From positions 1 through 64,000 of the forward strand of contig CACYJV010000017.1 of the NCBI GenBank assembly GCA_902774815.1: 64,000 nucleotides of DNA, written 5' to 3'. The notes beneath the pieces are model-generated. The model was given only the letters and a program-made list of their open reading frames with translations, was not told the origin of the DNA and searched no databases. The DNA is from an uncultured Prevotellaceae bacterium. Its GTDB lineage: Bacteria > Bacteroidota > Bacteroidia > Bacteroidales > Bacteroidaceae. Position 1 is the stretch's first letter. Every line of letters starts with the position of its first letter. The position numbers and the translations under genes are program-made. This document shows positions 46,387 through 54,785 of the stretch, one piece after another.

Positions 46387-47892
46387 ATGAGAGAAATACT
46401 GCGACAGTTTCGCATCCGCCGGGATGAACGGCTGATGGCCATCGCCTTCCTTTTGGTGTTCATGGCACTACATGGACTTGTCATCTACCACTACAACGAC
46501 ATCTTCATGAACCCCAGTTCAGGCTATTGGGCACGATTCCTGCATCATTTCCACCTGTCGGGCTATGACCCGATTACCTATTCGGTGGTAACCATTTGGA
46601 CAGCGAAGTACAACGTCTACCGGCATCCGCTGCTGGCCTTCTTCGTTGCACCACTTTACTGGCTTAACAGCGCACTCATGTCGCTTACGGGTGTGAACTG
46701 CGTGCAGTATGTGGTGGCAGTCGTCTGGGTGGTGTTCGACCTCTATGCCTTCCTGTTCGCATTCCGCATCATGCACGACATCATCGGTACGGGACGCAAG
46801 GTCAGCCTCCTGCTTGCCGCGATGCTTTTCGGCTTTGCCAACGTAATGCTGGCAGCCATCGTTCCCGATCATTTTATTCTCTCGATGATGCTGATCTTGC
46901 TGACTGTCTATATCTGTGGCATGAAGATGAAGGAGGGACGTGAAGTCGGCATTCTTCAGACCGTTGTTCTGTTCTTCCTGACTGCTGGCGTGACGCTAAG
47001 CAACGGCGTGAAAGTGTTCATCTGTACCTTGTTCACGAAACTGAAGGGTATTCAGGAGGGAGGCCTTCAAGCGCTAAAAGGCAAGCAAGGCCGCTCGCTG
47101 CTAGTCTATATTTTGGTGGCCGTGTTGTTACCATCGGCCATCATTTGGGTAGGAGCCCGGTTGGAATATCACTACTTAGTGTTACCGCAGGAGAAAATTG
47201 CCCATGCGAAGCGAGCTGCCGACAATAAGCGTAAGCAGGAAGCAGCGGCGAAGAAGAAAGCTGAGGCCGAGAAAACGTTCCAGATGCAATTGGAGAAAGC
47301 AACGACTCAGGGCGACACAACGCTGGCTGCCCTGGTGATGCATCGGCTGGACTCCATCCGTACGGCCAAGCCCAAGGCACGTCGAAATCCCAACGGGCGC
47401 CCAATAGCCAAGGGCGAGTTCATGCGTTGGACCGACATCAGCACATCGCGTGGTGCGTCTGTCGTCGAAAACCTGTTGGGCGAGGGTTTGATGTTCCATC
47501 AAGACTATTTGCTGGACGATGTGTTGCGCCACCGACCGGTCATCGTTCCGTACCGTACAGCACTGCCTTACGTAGTGGAAACCATTCTTTTACTGTTTTT
47601 TCTCGGTGGGTTATGGTGTGGGCGCCGCAGCAGGTTCTTGTGGATGCTCATGGCCTGTGTGGCCTTCGACATGCTGCTGCATCTGGGGCTTGGCTTCGGC
47701 CTGAACGAAGTCTACATCATGACGGCCCACTGGGCATTCATCATCCCCTTTGCCATGGCCTATCTGTTTAAGACCATAAGCGAACAGCCACGCATCGTGC
47801 TGCGTGCACTCTGCATGGCCGTCACCGTGTTGCTATGTGCAGGCCTGTGGGCCTACAATGCGTGGTTGTTGGCAGGTTTCCTGCTGAAATAA
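46387..47892 (+). CDS. Polytopic membrane protein, possible GT-C-like glycosyltransferase
   Basis: 501 aa with about ten membrane helices and a large non-membrane insertion (about residues 265-355) containing a charged Ala/Lys/Glu coiled coil (NKRKQEAAAKKKAEAEKTF). No catalytic motif is certain. An early PSSGYWARFLHHFHLSGYD loop between helices 1 and 2 is the place where GT-C enzymes carry their acidic catalytic residue. Directly behind UbiA and HAD genes, it could use a polyprenyl-linked pentose. Its stop codon is only 3 bp from the stop of the convergent rseP gene, with no terminator between. Confidence 0.7.
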   Translation: MREILRQFRIRRDERLMAIAFLLVFMALHGLVIYHYNDIFMNPSSGYWARFLHHFHLSGYDPITYSVVTIWTAKYNVYRHPLLAFFVAPLYWLNSALMSLTGVNCVQYVVAVVWVVFDLYAFLFAFRIMHDIIGTGRKVSLLLAAMLFGFANVMLAAIVPDHFILSMMLILLTVYICGMKMKEGREVGILQTVVLFFLTAGVTLSNGVKVFICTLFTKLKGIQEGGLQALKGKQGRSLLVYILVAVLLPSAIIWVGARLEYHYLVLPQEKIAHAKRAADNKRKQEAAAKKKAEAEKTFQMQLEKATTQGDTTLAALVMHRLDSIRTAKPKARRNPNGRPIAKGEFMRWTDISTSRGASVVENLLGEGLMFHQDYLLDDVLRHRPVIVPYRTALPYVVETILLLFFLGGLWCGRRSRFLWMLMACVAFDMLLHLGLGFGLNEVYIMTAHWAFIIPFAMAYLFKTISEQPRIVLRALCMAVTVLLCAGLWAYNAWLLAGFLLK

Positions 47893-47895
47893 GGC

Positions 47896-49320
47896 CTACA
47901 TATAGCCGAGCCAGCGCAGGATGTCGTTGAGATTGGCCACCACCATGAGTAGGATAAGGATGCCAAAGCCAATGTATTCGGCCCTGATCATGAAGTTTTC
48001 AGAAGGCTTTCGACCTGTGATCATCTCGTAGAAGAGGAACAACACGTGTCCACCATCCAAGGCGGGAATAGGCAGGATGTTCATGAAGGCGAGGATGATG
48101 CTGAGGAATGCCGTCATCAGCCAGAACATGTGCCAGTCCCAGATAGGCGGGAACAGGCTACCGATGGCTCCAAAGCCACCGAGCGACTTAGCTCCGTCGG
48201 CCGAGAAGAGGTACTTCAGGTCGCCCACATAGCCACCCAGCACATTCCAACCGTACTTGATGCCTGCCGGGAAACTCTCCAGGAAGCCGTAGCTCACCTT
48301 TGTGGGCTCGTAGTAGTTCAGGATGCTTGACATGCCTACGCCGAGTTGCAAATCAGCAGTGAGGACAACGGTTGCCGTGTCCGGTGCGAAGGCCGTTGCA
48401 AGGCTGTCGTTGCCAGCGGCTGATGGAGCCTTATGGGCGAAGACAATGGAAGCCGTACGCAGACGAAGGCTGTCGGCTGTGGTCTTTGCCTCGGTCATTT
48501 GGTCAGCCAGTCGGCCAGTCTGTTCGGTGAATTCGTTCCACGAATCGACGGCTACACCATTCACTGCAAGTATCTTATCGCCCTTTTTAATGCCGGCTTT
48601 TTCGGCAGGCGAGCCAGGAAGGATGCTGTCAATTTCGGCTGGAACGAACGGACGGCAGAAGTTAGGCACCGATTTCAACATGCTCAGCAGGTTGATGTCG
48701 CCAGGCAGGGACAACGTCATCGGTTTGCCATTGCGAATGATACGTGCCTCGTGGGCCACGCTGATGTCGCGGAAGAGGTCTGCCGAGAAGTCCTTGAAGT
48801 CGCCTTCCTCGGTTCCGATGAGGATGTCGCCGTCGCGGAAACCATAGCTTTTTGCTTCTTGATTGAACTTCATGCCCATCGACATGTCCTTCACGGCAAT
48901 GTATTCATCGCCCCAATGGTAGAGTACCATTGAGTAGATGAACAGAGCCAAGAGGAAGTTCACCAGCACGCCGCCAATCATGATGAGCAATCGCTGCCAG
49001 GCAGGCTTCGAACGGAACTCCCATGGCTGTACGGGCTGCTTCATTTGTTCTGTGTCGAACGATTCGTCGATCATACCGGATATCTTGCAATAGCCTCCCA
49101 ACGGCAGCCAACCCATGCCGTACTGCGTGTCGCTCTTTTTCGGCTTGAACTTGAAGAGGGAGCCATCCCACTTGCCTATGCCGATGTCGAAGAACATGTA
49201 GAACTTCTCTACGCGTACGCCGAATAGTTTAGAGAAAAAGAAGTGGCCGCCCTCGTGCAGCAATACGAGCAGCGAGATGGCCAGAAGGAATTGCAGAAGT
49301 TTGATCAGGAATATTTCCAT
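47896..49320 (-). CDS. rseP: RseP-type site-2 zinc metalloprotease
   Basis: 474 aa. The zinc motif HEGGH (22-26) lies in the first membrane helix, and the second active-site motif NILPIPALDGGH lies near residue 415. One clear PDZ domain (about 210-285, ILPGSPAEKAGIKKGDKILAVNG) is present. This M50 family cleaves anti-sigma factors or signal peptide remnants within the membrane. It follows dxr in the same orientation, a common Bacteroidota order. In a genome with many ECF factors it is a plausible processing enzyme. Confidence 0.95.
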   Translation of the reverse strand: MEIFLIKLLQFLLAISLLVLLHEGGHFFFSKLFGVRVEKFYMFFDIGIGKWDGSLFKFKPKKSDTQYGMGWLPLGGYCKISGMIDESFDTEQMKQPVQPWEFRSKPAWQRLLIMIGGVLVNFLLALFIYSMVLYHWGDEYIAVKDMSMGMKFNQEAKSYGFRDGDILIGTEEGDFKDFSADLFRDISVAHEARIIRNGKPMTLSLPGDINLLSMLKSVPNFCRPFVPAEIDSILPGSPAEKAGIKKGDKILAVNGVAVDSWNEFTEQTGRLADQMTEAKTTADSLRLRTASIVFAHKAPSAAGNDSLATAFAPDTATVVLTADLQLGVGMSSILNYYEPTKVSYGFLESFPAGIKYGWNVLGGYVGDLKYLFSADGAKSLGGFGAIGSLFPPIWDWHMFWLMTAFLSIILAFMNILPIPALDGGHVLFLFYEMITGRKPSENFMIRAEYIGFGILILLMVVANLNDILRWLGYM

Positions 49321-49350
49321 AGTCTTGTTTTTTGTTTCTTATTATGTTTC

Positions 49351-49386
49351 CTAGACATTCTAGATGATCTAGACGTTCTAGAGTTT
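49351..49386. repeat. Four 9-bp CTAGA repeats at the dxr stop
   Basis: CTAGACATT, CTAGATGAT, CTAGACGTT and CTAGAGTTT are in perfect 9-bp register from 49351 to 49386. The last unit supplies the dxr stop codon (complement of CTA at 49378-49380). Confidence 0.8.
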
Positions 49387-50538
49387 TAGTAATTCCGAGG
49401 CGATGCGGCGGGCTTCGGCGTCAGTTTGCAAATAAGTCTCGAGGGTAGGTGTGGCACTGAAGGTGGCACGTTGCATGGTCTCGCCGATGACATCGGCCAT
49501 CTGCGGGAACGAACAGCGGTCGTGGCGGAAGGCCTCGTTCACGATTTCGTTGGCCGCATTGACGATGCAAGGCATGTTGCCACCCCGTTGGATGGCATCG
49601 AAAGCCAGTTGCAGGCAACGGAACTTCTTGACGTCGGGTTCCAGGAACTCCAGGTCGTGGCTTTGGAAAAGGTCGAGACGCGGGCCATTGAGGTGCAGGC
49701 GCTCAGGAAATGAGAAGGCATACTGGATTGGCAGTCGCATGTCAGGCACGCCAAGCTGTGCTTTCACCGATCCATCGCTGAACTGTACGGCGCTGTGAAC
49801 GATGCTTTGTGGGTGGATGAGCACTTGGATGCGCTCGGCAGGTACGCCGAAGAGCCATCGTGCCTCCATGACTTCGAAGCCCTTGTTCATGAGTGTTGCC
49901 GAGTCGATGGTAATCTTTGCACCCATGTCCCAGGTTGGATGCTTCAGCGCATCGGCAGCCGTCACCGACTGCAACTGTTCGTCGGAGAACTTGCGGAAGG
50001 GACCTCCCGAGCAGGTGAGCAATATCTTTTCAATCTCGTTGTCGCCCTCGCCCACCAGACTTTGGAAGATGGCCGAATGCTCGCTGTCAACAGGTAGGAT
50101 AGGCGTATGATACTCCTCGGCCAACTGGCAAATGAGTTCGCCGGCCACGACAAGCGTCTCTTTGTTGGCCAGACATATCTTTTTCCGTGCACGGATGGCA
50201 TGGATAGTAGGCTCTAACCCCGAGAATCCCACCATGGCTGTTAGCACCATGTCGATGGGGGCAGCCTCGACGATGTCGCAAAGTGCCTGAGCACCGGCAT
50301 AAACCTTGATGTCAGGGCGGTCGCTCAGCAATGCTTTCAGCTCGTCGTAGCGTGCCTCGTTGGCAATGACCACGGCGGCAGGATTGAACTGATGGGCTTG
50401 TTGTGCCAGCAGTTCCACACGGTTATTGGCAGTCAGGGCATATACCTCGTAACGGTCCTGGTGCTGTGAGATGACGTCGAGAGCCTGAGTACCGATGGAA
50501 CCGGTAGAACCGAGGATGCAGATTTGTTGTTTATTCAT
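49378..50538 (-). CDS. dxr: 1-deoxy-D-xylulose 5-phosphate reductoisomerase
   Basis: 386 aa, normal length. The NADPH-binding start ILGSTGSIGTQALDVI and the metal/substrate motifs VDSEHSAIFQ, CSGGPFR, HPTWDMGAKITIDSATLMNK and EVMEARWLFGV are present. It makes 2-C-methylerythritol 4-phosphate in the non-mevalonate isoprenoid pathway. Its ATG overlaps the rimM stop by 4 bp (ATGA), so it is coupled to rimM. Confidence 0.97.
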   Translation of the reverse strand: MNKQQICILGSTGSIGTQALDVISQHQDRYEVYALTANNRVELLAQQAHQFNPAAVVIANEARYDELKALLSDRPDIKVYAGAQALCDIVEAAPIDMVLTAMVGFSGLEPTIHAIRARKKICLANKETLVVAGELICQLAEEYHTPILPVDSEHSAIFQSLVGEGDNEIEKILLTCSGGPFRKFSDEQLQSVTAADALKHPTWDMGAKITIDSATLMNKGFEVMEARWLFGVPAERIQVLIHPQSIVHSAVQFSDGSVKAQLGVPDMRLPIQYAFSFPERLHLNGPRLDLFQSHDLEFLEPDVKKFRCLQLAFDAIQRGGNMPCIVNAANEIVNEAFRHDRCSFPQMADVIGETMQRATFSATPTLETYLQTDAEARRIASELLKL

Positions 50539-51056
50539 AATTCTAAAAGACCTTCAGGGATGGTCATGGTAATGGTTTGTGCAGCGTTGTTGACCTCAAC
50601 AATCAGGTCGTTGCTGGCGGGCAGAAGCACTTCGCGGCCGTCGGCCGTCAGGAGTTCGAAGAGTACGTTCTCCGTTGAGTCGTCAACTGCCGTGATAGTT
50701 CCTATGGTTTTCTGGGTGTTTTCGTCGACGATATGGAATCCAACGATTTGTGACCACGTCAGTTCTTCTTCATCTTCAGGGGTATGGCTACGTTCGAAGA
50801 AGACGTTGCAATTGGTAAACTGGCGTGCTTGTTCCTGTGTGTCGATGTCGCAAAGCTTCAGCAAAGCAGTCTCTTCCGAGCGAAAGCGATACTCTTCGAT
50901 GAAGAATGGCACGAGTATGCCATCGACTTCGATGATGAGATAATCGCTGTCGGTACGGTCAAAGACGTCGTCGGTGAACATGAAATTCATCTCACCCTTC
51001 ACGCCATGCGGCTTGCCGATGCGGCCAATTTGATAGACTTCCTCAGGCTTAATCAT
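50535..51056 (-). CDS. rimM: Ribosome maturation factor RimM
   Basis: 173 aa from the ATG at 51056 (MIKPEEVYQIGRIGKPHGVKGE). An upstream ATG at 51080 lies inside murA and is less likely. It has an N-terminal RimM barrel, then a PRC-barrel-like half with VGFHIVDENTQKTIGTITAVDD and LLPASNDLIVEVN. RimM assists 30S subunit maturation. Its start overlaps the murA end by 8 bp. Confidence 0.93.
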   Translation of the reverse strand: MIKPEEVYQIGRIGKPHGVKGEMNFMFTDDVFDRTDSDYLIIEVDGILVPFFIEEYRFRSEETALLKLCDIDTQEQARQFTNCNVFFERSHTPEDEEELTWSQIVGFHIVDENTQKTIGTITAVDDSTENVLFELLTADGREVLLPASNDLIVEVNNAAQTITMTIPEGLLEL

Positions 51057-52359
51057 TGACACGGCGAATGTTTGCCCCAAGGGCGTTCAGGCGATTCTCG
51101 ATGTTCTCATAGCCACGGTCAATCTGTGCGATGTTGGCAATGCGGCTTGTTCCGTTGGCTGAGAGTGCTGCAATGAGCAGGGCAATACCGGCACGGATGT
51201 CGGGACTTGTCATTCGGCCTGCACGCAGGCGTATCTTGCGGTCGTGACCAACGACGACGGCGCGGTGCGGGTCACAAAGGATAATTTGTGCACCCATGTC
51301 GATAAGCTTGTCGACAAAGAACAATCGGCTTTCGAACATCTTCTGGTGGATGAGTACGGTGCCACGAGACTGTGTAGCCACGACGAGGAGTACCGAGAGC
51401 AGGTCGGGCGTCAGTCCCGGCCAAGGTGCATCGGCAAGCGTCATGATAGTACCGTCGATGAACGACTCTACGGCATAGTGAGGTTGGCGAGGCACGTAGA
51501 GGTCATCGCCATCCTCCTTGATTTTGATGCCCAGACGTCGGAATGCATCGGGGATGATGCCCAAGTTCTGCAGCGACACGTTTTTAATCGTGATGCCGTC
51601 GCCCACCATGGCAGCCATACCGATGAACGATCCCACCTCAATCATGTCGGGAAGGACGACGTGTTCGGTGCCGTGCAGCGACTTCACACCAACGATGGTG
51701 AGCAGGTTGGAAGCGATACCGCTGATCTGGGCGCCCATTGCATTGAGCATATGGCACAGCTGCTGGATGTAAGGCTCGCAGGCCGCATTGTAAATAGTAG
51801 TTGTCCCTTCGGCCATGACCGCAGCCATGATGACGTTTGCCGTTCCCGTGACCGAAGCCTCATCGAGCAACATATAGCAACCGTGTAGTCGCTTGGCCTC
51901 TATATCGTAAACGTTGCGCTCTTCCTCGTGCACGAACTTCGCACCTAGGTGCTTGAATCCCAGGAAGTGGGTGTCCAGGCGTCGGCGACCAATCTTGTCG
52001 CCCCCGGGTTCGGCAATGACAGCCTTGCCAAAACGCCCCAATAGCGGACCGATGGTGAGCACCGAGCCGCGCAGCGAAGCGCATTTGCGCACGAACTCAT
52101 CGCTCTGCAGGTAGTCAAGATTCAAGTCAGCGGCCTGGAAAGAGTAGTCGTGGTCGGCATGTCTGGTGACGTTGACGCCCATATCCTTCAGCAGTTTGAT
52201 GAGGTTGTTGACATCCAGAATATCGGGAATATTCTTGATGCGCACCTCATCGCTGGTAAGCAGTGTCGCACTGATGACCTGCAATGCCTCGTTCTTGGCA
52301 CCTTGCGGGGTGATGGTTCCTTTGAGTGGCCGTCCGCCTTCGATGATGAATGATTCCAT
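51049..52359 (-). CDS. murA: UDP-N-acetylglucosamine 1-carboxyvinyltransferase, Asp-type
   Basis: 436 aa. Substrate residues K22-N23 are in PQGAKNEALQ. The catalytic loop reads EPGGDKIGRRRLDTHFLG, where Asp (about D121) replaces the Cys of the common enzyme (GGC-x-IG). The Cys-to-Asp change is known to make MurA insensitive to fosfomycin, which alkylates that Cys. It catalyses the first committed step of peptidoglycan synthesis. It lies in the order DUF4290, murA, rimM, dxr, rseP. Confidence 0.97.
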   Translation of the reverse strand: MESFIIEGGRPLKGTITPQGAKNEALQVISATLLTSDEVRIKNIPDILDVNNLIKLLKDMGVNVTRHADHDYSFQAADLNLDYLQSDEFVRKCASLRGSVLTIGPLLGRFGKAVIAEPGGDKIGRRRLDTHFLGFKHLGAKFVHEEERNVYDIEAKRLHGCYMLLDEASVTGTANVIMAAVMAEGTTTIYNAACEPYIQQLCHMLNAMGAQISGIASNLLTIVGVKSLHGTEHVVLPDMIEVGSFIGMAAMVGDGITIKNVSLQNLGIIPDAFRRLGIKIKEDGDDLYVPRQPHYAVESFIDGTIMTLADAPWPGLTPDLLSVLLVVATQSRGTVLIHQKMFESRLFFVDKLIDMGAQIILCDPHRAVVVGHDRKIRLRAGRMTSPDIRAGIALLIAALSANGTSRIANIAQIDRGYENIENRLNALGANIRRVND

Positions 52360-52362
52360 ATC

Positions 52363-52968
52363 TTAGCGTTTTTTCTTCTTGCTGTTAACGCGTGGCTCCA
52401 TATTCTTGGTGTCCACCTTCTCGAATTTGAAGTGGTCGAGGTCGAGTTGGATGATCCCATCGGTGAAACGGGCCAAGTCGCTGGCCACCTTTTCATCGTC
52501 AGCCGAACCGTGACTCCACAGCACGAGGTTACGCTTCATCTGGTTTGCAGTGATGCGCACAAGTTCATCGCGCTCAGGTCCTGCAGGCATGGTCTTGAGT
52601 TTCTCAAACACCTTGGCAATCATGTTGCCGTAGTGGCGCACGGGAATGTCCTGCATGGGGTATGCAAGGGGCTGAGGCTTGCTGTTCATTTGATGGGCTT
52701 GGGCCACGTCGAAAGGCCAGTCGATGTCGAGCTGGAAGTTGGACATCAAGGCCAGATGGTCCCACAACTTATGCTTATAGTCGGCATTCTGTCTGTTTTG
52801 CGGGAACATGCGGTCCATGATATTCACGATAGTCTCAGCACAACGCTGACGTTCTTCCTTGGTGGGCAGTGTCAGCGCATGATCGACCATGCGCTGAATC
52901 TCGCGTCCATATTCGGGCAATGCCAAGTGGTCGCGTTGGGTGTTGTAGTCTAATCCTTCTATATTCAT
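52363..52968 (-). CDS. DUF4290 family protein
   Basis: 201 aa soluble protein with a helical centre (YGREIQRMVDHALTLPTKEER) and a Lys-rich end (KKKKR). The DUF4290 family is conserved in Bacteroidota next to murA, and no function is known to me. It ends 3 bp before the murA start, so it is co-transcribed. The basic tail could suggest nucleic-acid or ribosome contact, which is speculation. Confidence 0.88.
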   Translation of the reverse strand: MNIEGLDYNTQRDHLALPEYGREIQRMVDHALTLPTKEERQRCAETIVNIMDRMFPQNRQNADYKHKLWDHLALMSNFQLDIDWPFDVAQAHQMNSKPQPLAYPMQDIPVRHYGNMIAKVFEKLKTMPAGPERDELVRITANQMKRNLVLWSHGSADDEKVASDLARFTDGIIQLDLDHFKFEKVDTKNMEPRVNSKKKKR

Positions 52969-53013
52969 CTGGTTTCCCTTTTATTACTTTTTTCCTTTTA
53001 CTTTTTAATTTTT

Positions 53014-53040
53014 CGGGCAGACACGGGAGTCAGCCCCTAC
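53014..53040 (-). repeat. REP-like hairpin, copy D (reverse orientation)
   Basis: The reverse complement reads GTAGGGGCTGACTCCCGTGT then CTGCCCGA, one base different from the three copies at 62459, 63854 and 63931. It sits between tsaB and the DUF4290 gene, next to a T-rich tract (52981-53013). Confidence 0.85.
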
Positions 53041-53050
53041 TTTCCCCTCC

Positions 53051-53785
53051 TTACAGCAGTTTCTTGGGTTGCTTGGCCACGAAGTCCTTCAGGTAGAAGG
53101 GCACGAAGTAGGCCACATCCTCGAACTTCTCTTGGAAAAACCTACGCTCTGCCAGTGGGAACATCCACCGTGCAAGCGGCTCAACGCCTTCTATGAGTCG
53201 GGCATTGGGGTGGTTGATAGTGTCCATACATTTTGCCGCGCCATTGCCGAAGAAGTACACAGGGCGCTCATCAAGCCACTCCCGGTAGGTGTCGGCATCC
53301 ACTACGTCGGCCTGAATAGCCCTGACCTCATGCAGGGAACGGTCGTACAACTGTGCATAGACCTCCATTCGGCGTGCGTCAATCATTGGGCAGAGCAGCG
53401 CATTTTCTTCCTTTACTTTTTCGGCCAGCAGCACCGGCACACAGAGCAGTTCCAGCGTAGGCACGCTGATGAGGGGCAGTCCTTGTCCGTAGCACACGCC
53501 TTTTGCCATCGATGTGCCCACACGGAGCCCCGTATAGCTGCCTGGACCACTGCTGACGGCTACCGCGTCGAGGTCAATCAGGTGTTGGTCGGTGAACGTC
53601 AGGGCTTCATCGACAAAGACACCCGCCATGACAGCACTGCCGCGACGTGGCTTTTGTTCGGCTGCAGCATGCTCTTTGCTGCCTATGTCCACACGTTCCT
53701 CGCGTTCGAAGATGCATTTTCCGTCCTGACTGACGGCCACCGAGCACACGTCAGTGCTGGTTTCTATATGCAGTATCGTCGACAT
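53051..53785 (-). CDS. tsaB: tRNA threonylcarbamoyladenosine biosynthesis protein TsaB
   Basis: 244 aa. The actin-like ATPase fold starts ILHIETSTDVCSVAVSQDG, and the family signature VSSGPGSYTGLRVGTSMAKG is present. TsaB scaffolds TsaD in making the t6A37 tRNA modification. Around residues 38-52 the sequence KEHAAAEQKPRRGSAVMAG is about ten residues longer than usual between the HA helix start and VFVDEAL. The start is shared closely with a divergent yicC gene 92 bp away. Confidence 0.93.
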   Translation of the reverse strand: MSTILHIETSTDVCSVAVSQDGKCIFEREERVDIGSKEHAAAEQKPRRGSAVMAGVFVDEALTFTDQHLIDLDAVAVSSGPGSYTGLRVGTSMAKGVCYGQGLPLISVPTLELLCVPVLLAEKVKEENALLCPMIDARRMEVYAQLYDRSLHEVRAIQADVVDADTYREWLDERPVYFFGNGAAKCMDTINHPNARLIEGVEPLARWMFPLAERRFFQEKFEDVAYFVPFYLKDFVAKQPKKLL

Positions 53786-53814
53786 ATTTTTTCTTTTTCT
53801 TCTTAAATAAAGTG

Positions 53815-53852
53815 CAAAATTAGTGATTTTTCGTCGGAAATTAGTACTTTTG
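53815..53852. promoter_or_regulatory. Divergent promoter region of tsaB and yicC
   Basis: A plus-strand -7 box TACTTTTG (53845-53852) precedes yicC by about 25 nt. A minus-strand -7 box TAATTTTG (53815-53822) precedes tsaB by about 30 nt. Neither has a clear TTTG -33 box at the right distance, so these are moderate predictions. Confidence 0.5.
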
Positions 53853-53877
53853 CAAAAATTTAACGCATATAAATATT

Positions 53878-54756
53878 ATGATACTATCAATGACGGGTTT
53901 CGGCAAGGCTGTCGTTACCTTTGGAGAGAAGAAAATCAACGTTGAAATCAAGTCGCTGAATTCAAAGCAACTCGACCTGTCGACACGCATCGCACCCCTT
54001 TATCGTGAGAAAGAAATGGAGATTCGCCAGCTGGTGGCACAGGGAGTGGAACGTGGTAAGGTTGACTTTGCCATCTGGATCGAGAAAGATGCCGGTGCAG
54101 ATGCAGCACCCGTGAACATGGCTATCGTTGAAAACTACTACCAGCAGCTGCGTCAACTCATTGAGACGACGGGCATTCCCGAGCCGCAGGACTGGCTGCA
54201 AACCCTGATGCGCCTGCCAGACGTGACTACTCGTACAGAGACCGAAGTGCTCGACCCCGAAGAATGGAAGGTGGCCCGTCAGGCCATTGAGGAGGCCATC
54301 GCACAGCTCACTGCCTTCCGTCGGCAGGAAGGCGAGGCCCTTCAGCGCAAGTTTACGGAGAAGATAGACAACATTGCCTCGCTGCTTCAGCAGATTGAGC
54401 CGTACGAGAAAGCGCGTGTTGAGAAGATTCGCCAGCGTATTGTCGATGGGCTGAAGGATATTCCCGAGGTGGAGTACGACAAGAACCGCCTCGAACAGGA
54501 ACTCATCTACTACATCGAGAAGCTCGACATCAGCGAGGAAAAGCAGCGTCTGGCCAACCATCTGAAGTACTTCCGCGAGACGATGGCCGAGGAAGGCCAT
54601 GGCGTGGGCAAGAAGCTCGGCTTCATCGCTCAGGAGATGGGGCGCGAAATCAACACCACTGGCTCGAAGTCGAACCAAGCCGAGATGCAGAACCTTGTCG
54701 TCATGATGAAGGACGAGCTCGAACAAATCAAGGAACAAGTGCTCAACGCGCTCTGA
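53878..54756 (+). CDS. yicC: YicC/YloC-family endoribonuclease
   Basis: 292 aa. The N-terminus MILSMTGFGKAVV and the C-terminus GREINTTGSKSNQAEM with MMKDELEQIKEQVLN are the two conserved ends of the family (YicC N-terminal and DUF1732). Members are reported as RNases acting on mRNA or small RNA. The gene normally precedes gmk; here a GxxExxY element lies between them. Confidence 0.95.
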   Translation: MILSMTGFGKAVVTFGEKKINVEIKSLNSKQLDLSTRIAPLYREKEMEIRQLVAQGVERGKVDFAIWIEKDAGADAAPVNMAIVENYYQQLRQLIETTGIPEPQDWLQTLMRLPDVTTRTETEVLDPEEWKVARQAIEEAIAQLTAFRRQEGEALQRKFTEKIDNIASLLQQIEPYEKARVEKIRQRIVDGLKDIPEVEYDKNRLEQELIYYIEKLDISEEKQRLANHLKYFRETMAEEGHGVGKKLGFIAQEMGREINTTGSKSNQAEMQNLVVMMKDELEQIKEQVLNAL

Positions 54757-54785
54757 CGACCTCACCTAACGTGATGCTCCTTTTT

